DNA of 54,022 nt from Candidatus Nanopelagicus sp. Lineage in GTDB: Bacteria > Actinomycetota > Actinomycetes > Nanopelagicales > Nanopelagicaceae. The notes under the pieces were generated by a model. It did not search any database and was not told the origin of the DNA. It saw only the letters and a program-made list of their open reading frames with translations. The DNA is taken from the NCBI GenBank assembly GCA_016462445.1, contig JAEMTE010000006.1, positions 1 through 54,022 on the forward strand, read 5' to 3'. Positions 28,769 to 38,732 of the stretch are shown here, in pieces; position 1 is the stretch's first letter, and every line of letters begins with the position of its first letter. The position numbers were made by a program, and so were the translations under genes.

Positions 28769-31700
28769 GTGGCTGCAGCAAAAAACACTCCAGAGTTAAG
28801 GCTAGTTAGAGCTGGCTTTAAAAGTGATTTAATTAATTTAGATCAATTAAATGAGCAGCAAAATCAGGTAGTAAATCACCGGGGATCACCCTTATTAGTT
28901 TTAGGAGCGGCTGGTAGTGGTAAGACAACCACCTTAATCTGCGCAATCACAAAGCGAATTAGCGATGGGGTTGATCCAAATACTATTTTGGCAATTACCT
29001 ATGGCCGCCATAGTGCCAGCCGGCTGCGGGATCAGATTGCATCAGCAAATCCTGCAAATCACACCGTTAATGAACCGATCGCTAGAACCTTTCACTCAAT
29101 TGCATTTTTAATTTTAAATGATCAACTTGCAAATACTCACTCTGAAGATAAAAAATATGTTTTATTATCTGGCGCCGAACAAGATGCCCAAATTAGAGAG
29201 CTGTTAGCAATTGATGCAGCAAATCCAAATGCAACATTATGGCCGGTAGAGTTAATTCCAGCTTTAACAACTAGGGGATTTGCTAAAGAGTTACGTGATT
29301 TTATTGGCAGAGCAACTGAGCGCGGATCATCCCCGGCTGAGTTAATAAAGTATGCCGATAAGTATCAGCAAAAGTACTGGCCAGCAATATGTGAATTTTG
29401 GCAGAGGTACCGCCAATCACTTGCGCTACGAGATGTGACCACATCGGCTTCATTAAATCGAATTGATCCAAGTGAAATTATTATTGCAGCTGTTGAAAAA
29501 CTTGAGAGTAATCCAAATTTACTTGATAAGTATCAAAAGCTTTTTCAAATAATTTATGTTGATGAGTTTGAAGAGTCAGATCGGGCGCAACGGCGCTTGC
29601 TTCAATTACTAAGTGGGCAAGAGCTAATTATCTTCGCCGATCCAGCATCTGCAGTTGGCAGATTTAGAGGAGCTGACCCAGATAATTTACTAAGTGATTT
29701 AGAACAAGCTGGTGTAAAAAACATAGTTAAATTGCCGGCAAGTTTTAGAATTATTAAAGACCAACAGGTTGCGATGTTAAGTAGTGCAAGTGATGAAGCA
29801 AATTACATCGCCCATCAATTTAGATCAGCCCACTTAAGGCAGGGTGTGCCATGGTCGCAAATGGCAGTAATTCTTAGATCACCCGGTGCTCAAGTTGCCG
29901 CATTGCAGCGAGCATTTGCGATGAATGCAATTCCAGTTGAGATAGATGCAATTGCGCTCTCCCTTGCTGATAATCCAGCAATTAAACCAATTATTACTTT
30001 GGCACAAATCGCGCTCGGGCAGTTGAAGTTAGTTCCAAGTAATTGGGATCAGATTGAGGAGTTACTTAAAAGTGAGTTTGCTGGGGCTGATGCAATTTCA
30101 ATTCGGCAGATGCGAATTTCATTAAGTAAAGAGCAGAAGGGTGATTTAACCAAGAGTTCAACTGAGTTAATACTAGATGCGCTAACTGCGCCAACTGCTG
30201 ATCTACCGTGGGAGCAATTGCAGCCACTTAAGCGAATTAATGATTTACTAAAAGAGGTGAAAAAAGTTTCAAGTAGATCCAAAGATATTTCCGATTTGCT
30301 TTGGAGTATTTGGAGTAGCGCTAAAAATTATGAAGGTGAATTAATATCTACAAATTGGCAGCAACAAGCATTAGCAGGTGGAAATCGCGGCGCTATTGCA
30401 GATCAAAATCTTGATGCCTTAATTACTTTATTTGAGGTTGCTCGCCGCTTTAGCGAAAGACTTCCCGGTGCAAAAGCGGGATTATTTATTGATCAATTAA
30501 TAAGTGAAAAGATTTTATCTGACAGTATCTCAGCCTCTGCCCAACGTGGTGAAGTAGTGCAGGTAATGACTGTGCACTCAGCAAAAGGTTTGCAATGGCG
30601 TTATGTGGCTCTCGCTGGCATGCAGGAGGGTAGTTGGCCAAACCTAAAACAACGTGGCTCACTCCTAGGCAGTGAAAGGTTAGTTGAAATATTTCGCCAT
30701 GGCATAAGTAATCCCGCACAACTAGATGCGATATCTGCTTCAGGTTTAGCAGAGGATGAGAGGCGATTATTAAATGTTGCAACTACAAGGGCAACAGAAA
30801 AATTAATTATTACTGCAGTCTCCCAAGAGGATAATCAGCCATCTAGATACTTTGAAAAGTTTGCGCCAGATGAGATTGAGATAACTCAAACTGCAAGAGC
30901 AATTACCCAACCTGCATTAGTTGCAGATTTGCGCAGATTAGCTACTCGTGCAAGCAATAAGGAAGAGGCGGTATTTGCCCAAAGAATGCTTAAAACATTG
31001 GCGGTAAATGGTGTACAACGAGCAGAGCCAAAAAATTGGGTTGGACACTCTCCAATTTCAACTGATCTGCCCGTAATTAAAAGTGATGAGGTACTACGAA
31101 TCTCACCAAGCTCCCTTGAATCATTTACCGAGTGCTCACTTAAATGGTTACTAGAACAAAGCGGTGGCAAAGATGCTGATTCAACTGCTCAAGTATTAGG
31201 AACTGCTATCCATGTGATTGCTGCGCAATTACTTGAGCAACCATCTCTTTCCCTTGATCAATTAGAGGATAAATTAAAAGGGGCATGGTCATTAATTGAT
31301 ATGAACAAGGGTTGGATTAAAGATTATGAGTATCGCAGGGCAGCTGCCATGCTTGAAAAATTTTATAGTTGGAATTTAAAAAATAAGAACACCCTTGTCG
31401 GAGTTGAGGAAAAGTTTGAGTTCAAATTAGGAAATGCGGTGGTATCAGGCTCAATTGATCGAATTGAATTAACTGCCGAAAATAAGTATTACATTGTTGA
31501 TTTAAAGACGGGTGCAACAGCTATCTCATATGACAAAGCACTAGGTAATAAACAATTACAGAGTTATCAATTAGCGGTAGTAAATGATGGATTTAAGGAA
31601 AAGTTAGAACATCAGCAGGTTGCAGGCGCAGAGCTTGTGTTTGTTGGCGATCATAAAGCTAAAGATGCTAAGCCTCGCCCGCAGGATGCGGTAAAGGTTG

Positions 31701-31846
31701 ATGAAGTAACGGCTGAGTTAACGCAAATAGCGCAGGGGATGAGTGATAAGAGTTTTGTTGCAACTATTAATGATCGCTGCCGCACCTGCGCAGTTAAATC
31801 ATCCTGCCCAATTCAAACTCAAGGTCAGGCGGTGATTGGTAAATGA
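28769..31846 (+). CDS. adnA: AdnA-like helicase-nuclease subunit
   Basis: A 1025-residue UvrD-like helicase fused to a RecB-type nuclease, the layout of mycobacterial AdnA, partner of AdnB in double-strand-break end resection. Walker A GAAGSGKTT lies at about 46-54, the Walker B-like YVDEFEE near 268, and MTVHSAKGLQW marks the second RecA lobe. The nuclease has DLKTG (about 911) and a four-Cys iron-sulfur set: Cys in FTECSLKW (about 790) and CRTCAVKSSC (about 1005-1014). It starts with GTG at 28769 and overlaps adnB by four bases. Gene order adnA-adnB-nudC-uvrD2-whiB supports the call. Confidence 0.92.
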   Translation: MAAAKNTPELRLVRAGFKSDLINLDQLNEQQNQVVNHRGSPLLVLGAAGSGKTTTLICAITKRISDGVDPNTILAITYGRHSASRLRDQIASANPANHTVNEPIARTFHSIAFLILNDQLANTHSEDKKYVLLSGAEQDAQIRELLAIDAANPNATLWPVELIPALTTRGFAKELRDFIGRATERGSSPAELIKYADKYQQKYWPAICEFWQRYRQSLALRDVTTSASLNRIDPSEIIIAAVEKLESNPNLLDKYQKLFQIIYVDEFEESDRAQRRLLQLLSGQELIIFADPASAVGRFRGADPDNLLSDLEQAGVKNIVKLPASFRIIKDQQVAMLSSASDEANYIAHQFRSAHLRQGVPWSQMAVILRSPGAQVAALQRAFAMNAIPVEIDAIALSLADNPAIKPIITLAQIALGQLKLVPSNWDQIEELLKSEFAGADAISIRQMRISLSKEQKGDLTKSSTELILDALTAPTADLPWEQLQPLKRINDLLKEVKKVSSRSKDISDLLWSIWSSAKNYEGELISTNWQQQALAGGNRGAIADQNLDALITLFEVARRFSERLPGAKAGLFIDQLISEKILSDSISASAQRGEVVQVMTVHSAKGLQWRYVALAGMQEGSWPNLKQRGSLLGSERLVEIFRHGISNPAQLDAISASGLAEDERRLLNVATTRATEKLIITAVSQEDNQPSRYFEKFAPDEIEITQTARAITQPALVADLRRLATRASNKEEAVFAQRMLKTLAVNGVQRAEPKNWVGHSPISTDLPVIKSDEVLRISPSSLESFTECSLKWLLEQSGGKDADSTAQVLGTAIHVIAAQLLEQPSLSLDQLEDKLKGAWSLIDMNKGWIKDYEYRRAAAMLEKFYSWNLKNKNTLVGVEEKFEFKLGNAVVSGSIDRIELTAENKYYIVDLKTGATAISYDKALGNKQLQSYQLAVVNDGFKEKLEHQQVAGAELVFVGDHKAKDAKPRPQDAVKVDEVTAELTQIAQGMSDKSFVATINDRCRTCAVKSSCPIQTQGQAVIGK

Positions 31847-34800
31847 GTATCAAATACTCCGCACTAGATATTGCTAAACGCATTAGCGCAGTTGATCCAA
31901 CCTTTAGAGTGCCAACCGATGAGCAGATTCCAATTATTCAAGCCCCCCTTGCACCCTCTGTTGTGATTGCAGGTGCTGGCTCTGGCAAAACTGAAACAAT
32001 GAGCCAGCGAGTTTTATATTTAGTTGCCAACTCAATTATTACGCCAGATCAACTACTTGGCCTTACCTTTACTAGAAAAGCAGCTGGTGATTTAGCAAAG
32101 CGAATTAAATTTAGGCTTAAGCAGCTAAAGAGTGCGAATTTATTACCAGATCACTTAGATGAATCTGAATTAACAGTATCTACCTATCACTCATACGCAG
32201 GACGGGTTTTAGCAGACCATGCAATTCGTATTGGTATTGATGCTGATGCTGACCCAATTGGTGAGGCAGCGGCATGGCAAATTGCATTTGAAGAGGTGAG
32301 CAGGTTTGCTGGAAATGATCTACCAATAAATGGATCACCAAACTCAGTTGTTAAAGAGGTAATGGATCTATCTACGCAATTAGCTGAAAATGATCGAAAT
32401 GCCGATGAGATTATTACTTATACTGAAAAACTATTAGCAAAGCTTTCAGAGTTCTCAGATCGTCAAACAAATCCAGTGCTTGAATTTAAAGAGGAGTTAT
32501 CACAACGGCTTGCAATCTTGCCGATTGTGGCAGCTTTTGATAATCGTCGCAAACAACATGGCTTATTAACCTTTAATGATCATATGTCTATTGCGGCTAA
32601 GTTAGTTGAGGAGAGTAAGCAAAACCATAATGATGATATTGGGGTAATTGAGCGAAATAAATTTAAGGTTGTCTTACTTGATGAGTATCAAGATACATCT
32701 TTTAATCAGATTAAGTTCTTATCTAATCTCTTTGGTGATAATCACCCGGTAACTGCGGTAGGAGATCCAAATCAAGCAATTTATGGCTGGCGCAGTGCCA
32801 GCTCTGAGACCTTAGATACCTTCTCGCAATCCTTTAATAGCAAAGCAACCCGTTATACCTTACTTACTACCTGGCGAAATGATTCTGCTGTTTTAGATTT
32901 AGCAAATGTAATGATTGATGAGATTTCAACTACTAAGCAAATTGATAAATTAGCCGCTCGGCCAAAGGCAAAAACTGGTGAGGTAATTTGCGGAATTTAT
33001 GAGACGCAAATTCAAGAGGGTCAGGAGATCGCAAAATACTTTGCTAAATACTGGTTTGATAAAGATCGAGAAAGGCTTGCTGCAAATGAAAAATCAACAT
33101 TTGCGGTATTGGTAAGAAGCAGATCACAAATTGATTCAATTCAATCAGCTTTTGCCGAGTTAGATATTCCAACTGATGTGGTTGGTGTTGGCGGCCTAAT
33201 TCACACACCAGAGATTTCAGACATTATTGCCTTACTTCGCACGCTAACCATGCCAGATTCTGGAACAGCATTAATGCGGCTATTGACCGGACCACATATA
33301 AATCTTGGAGCAAGGGATTTAATGGCGCTGGGTATATTTACCAAAAACTTTGCCAGATCAAATGATTACTCAAGGGGTAAAGAGTTAAAGCAAGCACTTG
33401 AGCAGAACATAGAGGTTATTTCAACCGCTGATGAGTTTGCCTCCGGTTCGATAATTGAATCCTTAGAGTTGTTATTGACCTTAAAGCAGGGTGAGTTTGT
33501 AAAGTATCAAGGTAGCCCGGCATTTAGTGAAGAGGGATTAGCAAGGCTGCGAAAATTTGCACTCTCACTTCGCGGCCTTCGCCGTAATTTAAATGGCTCA
33601 ATTACTGAGGCAATTATTGAGGTGGAACAATTTTTATCACTTGATACTGAAGTATTAGTAAGAGATGGTTGGCAATCTGGTCGCAGAAATCTTGATAGGT
33701 TCTTAGATGAGGCAGCTAGATTTGAAAAAAATGGCGGCACATTACTTGGCTTTTTGCAGTGGCTAAAGATTGCTGAAGATACTGAAGGTGGTTTAAAGCC
33801 GGCAGAGGTGGATGTTAGAAGTGATGCGGTGCAAATTTTAACTATCCATTCAGCAAAGGGTGCTGAGTGGGATTATGTTGCAATTCCTGGTCTTGCTGAG
33901 AAAACCTTTCCAAGTGTTGGTAAGAAGTCAGATAACTGGGTTAAAAATGCTGGCTCAATTCCAGTAAGTATGCGGGGAGATTATGAGCAGCTGCCTTCAA
34001 TTAATTTTGATTCTTTTTCTACAAATAAAAATCTAAAAGATGGCTTAGAGCGATTTGAAGATCAGTGGAAAGTGCGCAAATCTATGGAGGAGATGCGCCT
34101 TGCCTATGTGGCAATTACTCGAGCAAAGAAGGGGTTAATCTGCACAACCTCACACTTTAGAAATGGTGAAAAATTAGTAGATCCAAGTACTCTGTTTAAT
34201 ACCTTTGCTAATGCGCTAATTAAAATAAAAGGCGGAACAGTTCTTACTGATACGCCAATTCCAGAGGGTCGTAATCCAATTAAGGAAAATCCCACAACCG
34301 GTATCTGGCCAACAAGAAGCAGCAAATTAGATAAGTTAGAGGAGGTTGCAAAAGGAGTTGAAGCTGCAGCACCATTTACACCTAATGAGGTAAATAAGTT
34401 AATTAATGAAGCAACAACAGATACTCAAAGAGTTTCCTTACTCTCTGACATGCAGGTTATTCTCTCTGAAATCTCTAACCGAAATAAAAAGGTAGTTATT
34501 ACTCTGCCAAGCAGATTATCTGTTTCAACCCTGCTTTATTTAGCAAAGGATCCAAAGGAGTTAGCACTCAGATTGCGCAGGCCGATGCCAAATCACATCG
34601 ATAAATATGCCCGGCGCGGAACTGATTTTCACCTATGGCTTGAAAATCATTTTAAGCACCCATCGCTAATCTCTATGGATGATTTATTTAATCAAAGCAG
34701 CTCCGCACTTGCTGAAGAGTTTGCCGATGCCCCATTTGATAAATTAAAGAGTGCCTGGCTACTAAGTGAGTGGGCAACTAAGCAACCAGTTGGAGTTGAG

Positions 34801-35109
34801 GTTGGATTTGAAACAATGATTGATAACACCTTGATTCGAGGAAGAATCGATGCGGTTTATCAAAGTGGTGATCGATATGAGGTCATTGATTGGAAGACCG
34901 GTAAGGTCAAAGATGGTGATGACTTAGCAACAGCAGCAATTCAACTTGCTATGTATCGCCTGGCATACTCAAAATTAAAGAACATACCAATTGAAAATGT
35001 GAGCGCTGCTTTTCACTATGTGGCAGATAATCAAACAGTTCGGGTAGCAGATGTATTAGATGAAGCCGGCTTGATTGCATTAATTACCAATATACCTATT
35101 GAAGTTTAA
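31843..35109 (+). CDS. adnB: AdnB-like helicase-nuclease subunit
   Basis: A 1088-residue partner of AdnA with a UvrD-type motor and a C-terminal RecB nuclease. Motifs: Walker A AGAGSGKTE (about 43-51), TFTRKAAGDL motif Ia, Walker B LLDEYQDTS (about 278), GDPNQAIYGWR motif III, LTIHSAKGAEWDYV motif V and VAITRAKKGL motif VI. The nuclease core shows HLWLENHF and EVIDWKTG (about 1015), the catalytic Asp and Lys. Only the AdnA-type subunit shows the iron-sulfur Cys cluster. Its 3' end overlaps the convergent EEP-family gene by 14 bases. Confidence 0.94.
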   Translation: MSIKYSALDIAKRISAVDPTFRVPTDEQIPIIQAPLAPSVVIAGAGSGKTETMSQRVLYLVANSIITPDQLLGLTFTRKAAGDLAKRIKFRLKQLKSANLLPDHLDESELTVSTYHSYAGRVLADHAIRIGIDADADPIGEAAAWQIAFEEVSRFAGNDLPINGSPNSVVKEVMDLSTQLAENDRNADEIITYTEKLLAKLSEFSDRQTNPVLEFKEELSQRLAILPIVAAFDNRRKQHGLLTFNDHMSIAAKLVEESKQNHNDDIGVIERNKFKVVLLDEYQDTSFNQIKFLSNLFGDNHPVTAVGDPNQAIYGWRSASSETLDTFSQSFNSKATRYTLLTTWRNDSAVLDLANVMIDEISTTKQIDKLAARPKAKTGEVICGIYETQIQEGQEIAKYFAKYWFDKDRERLAANEKSTFAVLVRSRSQIDSIQSAFAELDIPTDVVGVGGLIHTPEISDIIALLRTLTMPDSGTALMRLLTGPHINLGARDLMALGIFTKNFARSNDYSRGKELKQALEQNIEVISTADEFASGSIIESLELLLTLKQGEFVKYQGSPAFSEEGLARLRKFALSLRGLRRNLNGSITEAIIEVEQFLSLDTEVLVRDGWQSGRRNLDRFLDEAARFEKNGGTLLGFLQWLKIAEDTEGGLKPAEVDVRSDAVQILTIHSAKGAEWDYVAIPGLAEKTFPSVGKKSDNWVKNAGSIPVSMRGDYEQLPSINFDSFSTNKNLKDGLERFEDQWKVRKSMEEMRLAYVAITRAKKGLICTTSHFRNGEKLVDPSTLFNTFANALIKIKGGTVLTDTPIPEGRNPIKENPTTGIWPTRSSKLDKLEEVAKGVEAAAPFTPNEVNKLINEATTDTQRVSLLSDMQVILSEISNRNKKVVITLPSRLSVSTLLYLAKDPKELALRLRRPMPNHIDKYARRGTDFHLWLENHFKHPSLISMDDLFNQSSSALAEEFADAPFDKLKSAWLLSEWATKQPVGVEVGFETMIDNTLIRGRIDAVYQSGDRYEVIDWKTGKVKDGDDLATAAIQLAMYRLAYSKLKNIPIENVSAAFHYVADNQTVRVADVLDEAGLIALITNIPIEV

Positions 35110-35938
35110 TCTCTACCCCAATTGGTAAGTGATCTGAAATATCACTCTTTAATGTTGGTATTGGCGTAACCTCTAAAATTTTAGACTTAGGCGACATAAT
35201 GTAATCAAATTGAATCTTTGGATTCCAACTTGGATAGGTGGCCTGGCTAAGTAGTGATTTAAAGCGACTAACTTTGGTTGGAATATTGCCGGGCAGATTT
35301 AAATCACCAGTTAATATCTGCTCCCCAGGTAAAGTTTTAAGGTATGAGATAAGCCTATTTAATTGGAAGATATTTACTCCCGGCACAAATGAAAGATGTG
35401 TTGTTGTAATGGTAAAGCCATTAGCAAGTTCAGCGATTAGCGCAACTCGTGGTTCATCTTTAACATAAATAAATCTAACTCCCTTACCATTATCTTTTGG
35501 AATTAAAAGTGGCATACCAATTACTGATCGGCCTAGTTGCTTAACATATATTTTTTTAATCTCTTGATTTGTAGCAAAGCCGATTCCATATGTCATCTGG
35601 TTGGTAGCAGGTGAGTCCTGAGTAATAATTGATTGCGTTAGATTATCTATCCTCTGCCAACTTTCACCCGGTGTGCCAGATATTGTTGGTAGATACGCCC
35701 AATATTTAAGCCCCATACTTTGTGCAATTAGTTCGGTTTGATTTATAACTCCAGATCTAGGTTGCATACAATCAACCTCCTGCAAAGAAACAAAATCTGC
35801 TTTGTAATTACCTCCCACCTGCCCAGCTGCAGTAATTAAATCTGCTTGCCAATTTTGTGACCCAACTGGCGGAATTACCTGGCCATGCAAAAGATTCCAG
35901 GAGATTATTCGCATGCTTTTAGCGGAGGCGACAACCAT
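35096..35938 (-). CDS. endonuclease/exonuclease/phosphatase family protein
   Basis: A protein of the DNase I-like EEP superfamily of about 272-280 residues. Landmarks are RIISWNLLHGQ (metal and phosphate region), DFVSLQEVD with the metal-binding Glu, TTTHLSF with a His, ILTGDLNLPGN with the Asp/Asn pair and the C-terminal SDHLPIGVEI with catalytic Asp-His. It may act on DNA, phospholipids or inositol phosphates; no signal peptide is evident. The first Met is at 35938; an internal start at 35914 (MRIISWN) would match the family better. It opposes adnB and diverges from nudC. Confidence 0.85.
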   Translation of the reverse strand: MVVASAKSMRIISWNLLHGQVIPPVGSQNWQADLITAAGQVGGNYKADFVSLQEVDCMQPRSGVINQTELIAQSMGLKYWAYLPTISGTPGESWQRIDNLTQSIITQDSPATNQMTYGIGFATNQEIKKIYVKQLGRSVIGMPLLIPKDNGKGVRFIYVKDEPRVALIAELANGFTITTTHLSFVPGVNIFQLNRLISYLKTLPGEQILTGDLNLPGNIPTKVSRFKSLLSQATYPSWNPKIQFDYIMSPKSKILEVTPIPTLKSDISDHLPIGVEIKLQ

Positions 35939-35966
35939 GATGACAGGCTAGTAGGGTCGGCTGGTG

Positions 35967-36884
35967 ATGGCGCCCATTAAACCGCTCAAACTTCCACTAG
36001 CAGCATCCCAAGTTGATCGATCTGCCCATTTGCGAAGTGATGAGGGTTACTTAAAATCAGCTTGGTCAAGTGCGCTAGTAATTACTTTTATGGATGAGAA
36101 GTTTGCAACTTCAGGTGATCAACTCAGCCTTGTTACTGGTGCAACTTTGGGTGAGTATCAATCTCAATCTGATTACTTCTTAGGTATTAAAGATGAGCAG
36201 GCTTTTTTTGTTCGCCACCTGCCACTTGAGGAGGGTAGCAAGTTAGAGCTTAAAACATTACGCGAGATTGGTGTGCATTTATCACCTCGGGATATTGGTC
36301 TATCTGTTCATGCCCAAGGATTAGCTAATTGGCACACAAAACATCCAAGATGCGCGCAGTGTGGCGCCGCTACCACTGTGATATCTGGTGGCTCTGTGCG
36401 CCGCTGTTTAATTGATCAAAGTGAGCATTATCCAAGAACAGATGGTGCGGTAATTGTGTTAGTAAAAGATGATCAAGATCGGGTATTACTTGGCCGGCAG
36501 AAAGTTTGGCCAAAGTATCGCTTCTCAACATTTGCCGGCTTTGTTGAACCAGGAGAGTCATTTGAGCATTGTGTTGTCAGAGAGGTTAGGGAGGAAGCGG
36601 GTGTCGAGTTATCGCAAATTAATTATCTTGGATCCCAGCCTTGGCCATTTCCAGCATCATTGATGATTGCATTTGAAGCACTCACAAACACTCCGCAGTT
36701 AGCCCGCCCTGATGGGCAGGAGATTGAAGAGATTCGTTGGTTTTCTAGAGCAGAGATGAAGGCAGCAATTTTAGATAAATCTTTAATACTGCCACTTGAA
36801 ATTAGTGTTGCTCGCCAGATGATTAAGGCTTGGTATGGGCCAGGGGCTGAGGTTGATTTAATTGGAAGTGAATCATGGCGGTAG
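35967..36884 (+). CDS. nudC: NAD(+) diphosphatase / RNA deNADding enzyme NudC
   Basis: A 305-residue Nudix hydrolase with the NudC plan: N-terminal domain, zinc-ribbon-like segment (CAQCGAATTV then RRCLIDQSEHYPR, residues about 131-160) and a Nudix box (GFVEPGESFEHCVVREVREEAG, about 190-210). The SQPWPFPASLM motif that identifies NAD pyrophosphatases is present. It cleaves NADH and removes NAD caps from RNA. The fourth zinc ligand is not the usual Cys, a variation also familiar in actinobacterial members. A GTG directly before the ATG offers an alternative start at 35964. It overlaps uvrD2 by 10 bases. Confidence 0.94.
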   Translation: MAPIKPLKLPLAASQVDRSAHLRSDEGYLKSAWSSALVITFMDEKFATSGDQLSLVTGATLGEYQSQSDYFLGIKDEQAFFVRHLPLEEGSKLELKTLREIGVHLSPRDIGLSVHAQGLANWHTKHPRCAQCGAATTVISGGSVRRCLIDQSEHYPRTDGAVIVLVKDDQDRVLLGRQKVWPKYRFSTFAGFVEPGESFEHCVVREVREEAGVELSQINYLGSQPWPFPASLMIAFEALTNTPQLARPDGQEIEEIRWFSRAEMKAAILDKSLILPLEISVARQMIKAWYGPGAEVDLIGSESWR

Positions 36885-38518
36885 ATAACGCACAGATTCT
36901 TGCCGATCTTGATCCAGATCAACTTGCAGTTGTTACCGCCATCCGTGGCCCAGTTTGTGTTATCGCAGGAGCGGGAACTGGAAAAACAAGAGTTATTACA
37001 AATCGAATTGCCTATGCAATTAATGCTGGTGTAACAGATCCCACCAAGGTATTAGCACTTACCTTTACCGCTCGCGCTGCCGGTGAGATGCGGGCCCGGC
37101 TTAGGGTTTTAGGAATTGCAAATGTAGCGGCTAGAACCTTTCACTCTGCCGCTTTAAAACAGCTTTTATATTTTTGGCCCTATGCCTTTGGTGGACAATT
37201 TCCTAAATTATTAACTACTAAATCTGGATTTATTGGGCAAGCAATTACTCGAGCAGAGCTAGCAATTCCAGCACAGGTTAACTCCCTACGAGAGATTGCC
37301 GGTGAGATTGAGTGGGCGAAGGTGCTTGAGATTTCACCAGATAATTACCAGGAGCAGGCGATTGCAAATAGTCGATCAGTTAGATTGCCAAACAATAAAA
37401 GCCAGAATGAGAACCTGGCGATGATCTCCCAGGTTTATGAAGCGTATGAATCATTAAAGCGGCAGGAGAGGTGCTTAGATTTTGAGGATGCCCTGCTACT
37501 TACAGTTGGCATGCTGGAGGAGGATCGGGCGGTAAGGGAGCGGGTTAGAGATCAATATCGCTACTTCACCGTTGATGAGTATCAGGATGTCTCACCGCTG
37601 CAGCAGCGATTGCTAAATCTATGGCTAGGAAATCGAGAGGAGATCTGCGTTGTAGGTGATGCTGCTCAGACCATTTACTCCTTCGCTGGTGCCTCCTCAA
37701 ACTTCCTACTTAACTTTAAAAATCGTTTTCCAAATGCGCAAAGCTTTAGGCTCTCCAGAGGTTATCGCTCCACCCCAGAGATTATTAATACCGCTAATCA
37801 AATTCTACGAACTGCAAATCTAGTAAGTGATCATGGCTCTGAATTGCAATCTGCTAATACTCATGGTGATAAGCCATTGGTTAATGGCTTTAACTCAACC
37901 GCGGATGAGATCTCCTATGTTGTCAGCCAAGTTAGCAAGCAAATAAGTAGTGGCAGTGACTCATCGGAGATCGCTATTTTGGCTAGAACTAATGCCCAGT
38001 TGGATCAGGTTAAATCAGCGCTTAATAATGCCAAGATCCTAAGTCAGATTAGATCAGGTGAGAGATTTTTTGAACGGGTGGATGTGCGCGATGCGATGCG
38101 GGTAATTAGAAGCGCCTCAGTTCTGCCTTCAGATATTGGTGATTGGTATGCCGATCTAGTTTCAGTACTTCGCCCATTTGGCGATGCTGATTATGTAGTT
38201 GGTTTTTTAAGGCTTGCTAAATCCATTCAAGAAAATGGTGGGGCAAATATGCGTGCCTTTTTGCGTGAGATTGAGGATCGGGCTGAGCAAAATAATCCAC
38301 CAACTCTGCCTGGGGTAACACTTGCCACTTTGCATGGCGCCAAAGGACTTGAATGGGATCACCTATTTTTAATTGGAGTATCAGATGGGGTACTACCAAT
38401 GGGTAATGATTTAAATGAGGAGCGCAGGCTATTTTATGTGGGAGTTACTAGGGCAAAGCAGCGAATCCAAATCACCTACTCCGGCAAAGCCAGCGTATTT
38501 CTAGATCAATTTAATTAA
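36875..38518 (+). CDS. uvrD2: UvrD2-like superfamily 1 helicase, short form
   Basis: A 547-residue 3'-5' helicase with Walker A AGAGTGKTR (about 29-37), TFTARAAGEM, DFEDALLL, Walker B TVDEYQDVS (about 232), GDAAQTIYSFAGAS, TLHGAKGLEWDHL and VGVTRAKQRIQITY. The position between nudC and whiB matches mycobacterial uvrD2. Mycobacterial UvrD2 is near 700 residues with an HRDC domain and a tetracysteine motif at the C-terminus; here the chain ends right after motif VI, so those parts are absent. It overlaps nudC. Confidence 0.92.
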   Translation: MAVDNAQILADLDPDQLAVVTAIRGPVCVIAGAGTGKTRVITNRIAYAINAGVTDPTKVLALTFTARAAGEMRARLRVLGIANVAARTFHSAALKQLLYFWPYAFGGQFPKLLTTKSGFIGQAITRAELAIPAQVNSLREIAGEIEWAKVLEISPDNYQEQAIANSRSVRLPNNKSQNENLAMISQVYEAYESLKRQERCLDFEDALLLTVGMLEEDRAVRERVRDQYRYFTVDEYQDVSPLQQRLLNLWLGNREEICVVGDAAQTIYSFAGASSNFLLNFKNRFPNAQSFRLSRGYRSTPEIINTANQILRTANLVSDHGSELQSANTHGDKPLVNGFNSTADEISYVVSQVSKQISSGSDSSEIAILARTNAQLDQVKSALNNAKILSQIRSGERFFERVDVRDAMRVIRSASVLPSDIGDWYADLVSVLRPFGDADYVVGFLRLAKSIQENGGANMRAFLREIEDRAEQNNPPTLPGVTLATLHGAKGLEWDHLFLIGVSDGVLPMGNDLNEERRLFYVGVTRAKQRIQITYSGKASVFLDQFN

Positions 38519-38549
38519 GTTGCATCAAAGCCTGCCCATGCTTTATCCT
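38510..38549 (+). promoter_or_regulatory. whiB7 promoter with AT-rich element and leaderless uORF start
   Basis: A run of A/T (about 38510-38519) sits just before a -35-like TTGCAT (38520-38525), and TATCCT (38544-38549) gives a -10 eighteen bases later. The first ATG of the leader ORF (38556) lies seven bases past the -10, so the uORF would be leaderless. WhiB7 is known in mycobacteria to activate promoters, including its own, through AT-rich DNA beside the -35, so autoregulation is plausible. The -35 overlaps the uvrD2 stop region. Confidence 0.5.
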
Positions 38550-38555
38550 GCTGCT

Positions 38556-38732
38556 ATGGCAAAGTTAATTAATTCAAAGACAGTTGCTGCACCAGCAGCT
38601 GCTGTTAATTGGCCTGCCATCTCATCCACTGCAGCGAAATCTTCATATCGCTCAGATTGGACAAATAAGCGCTCTAATAAGGGTTTTTATACCTTTACAT
38701 CAGATCGCACCCCTGGGAGCTATATCGGTTAA
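38556..38732 (+). CDS. upstream leader ORF (58 codons) of the whiB7 transcript
   Basis: A 58-residue ORF beginning MAKLINSK and ending TSDRTPGSYIG lies in the leader of the WhiB7-like gene, ahead of a terminator. Its sequence is low in hydrophobicity, without a signal or known domain. Position and size resemble the regulatory uORFs of whiB7/wblC genes, where ribosome stalling on antibiotics lets transcription continue into whiB7. The protein itself need not have a function. A longer reading from 38520 is possible but would begin upstream of the inferred transcription start. Confidence 0.6.
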   Translation: MAKLINSKTVAAPAAAVNWPAISSTAAKSSYRSDWTNKRSNKGFYTFTSDRTPGSYIG

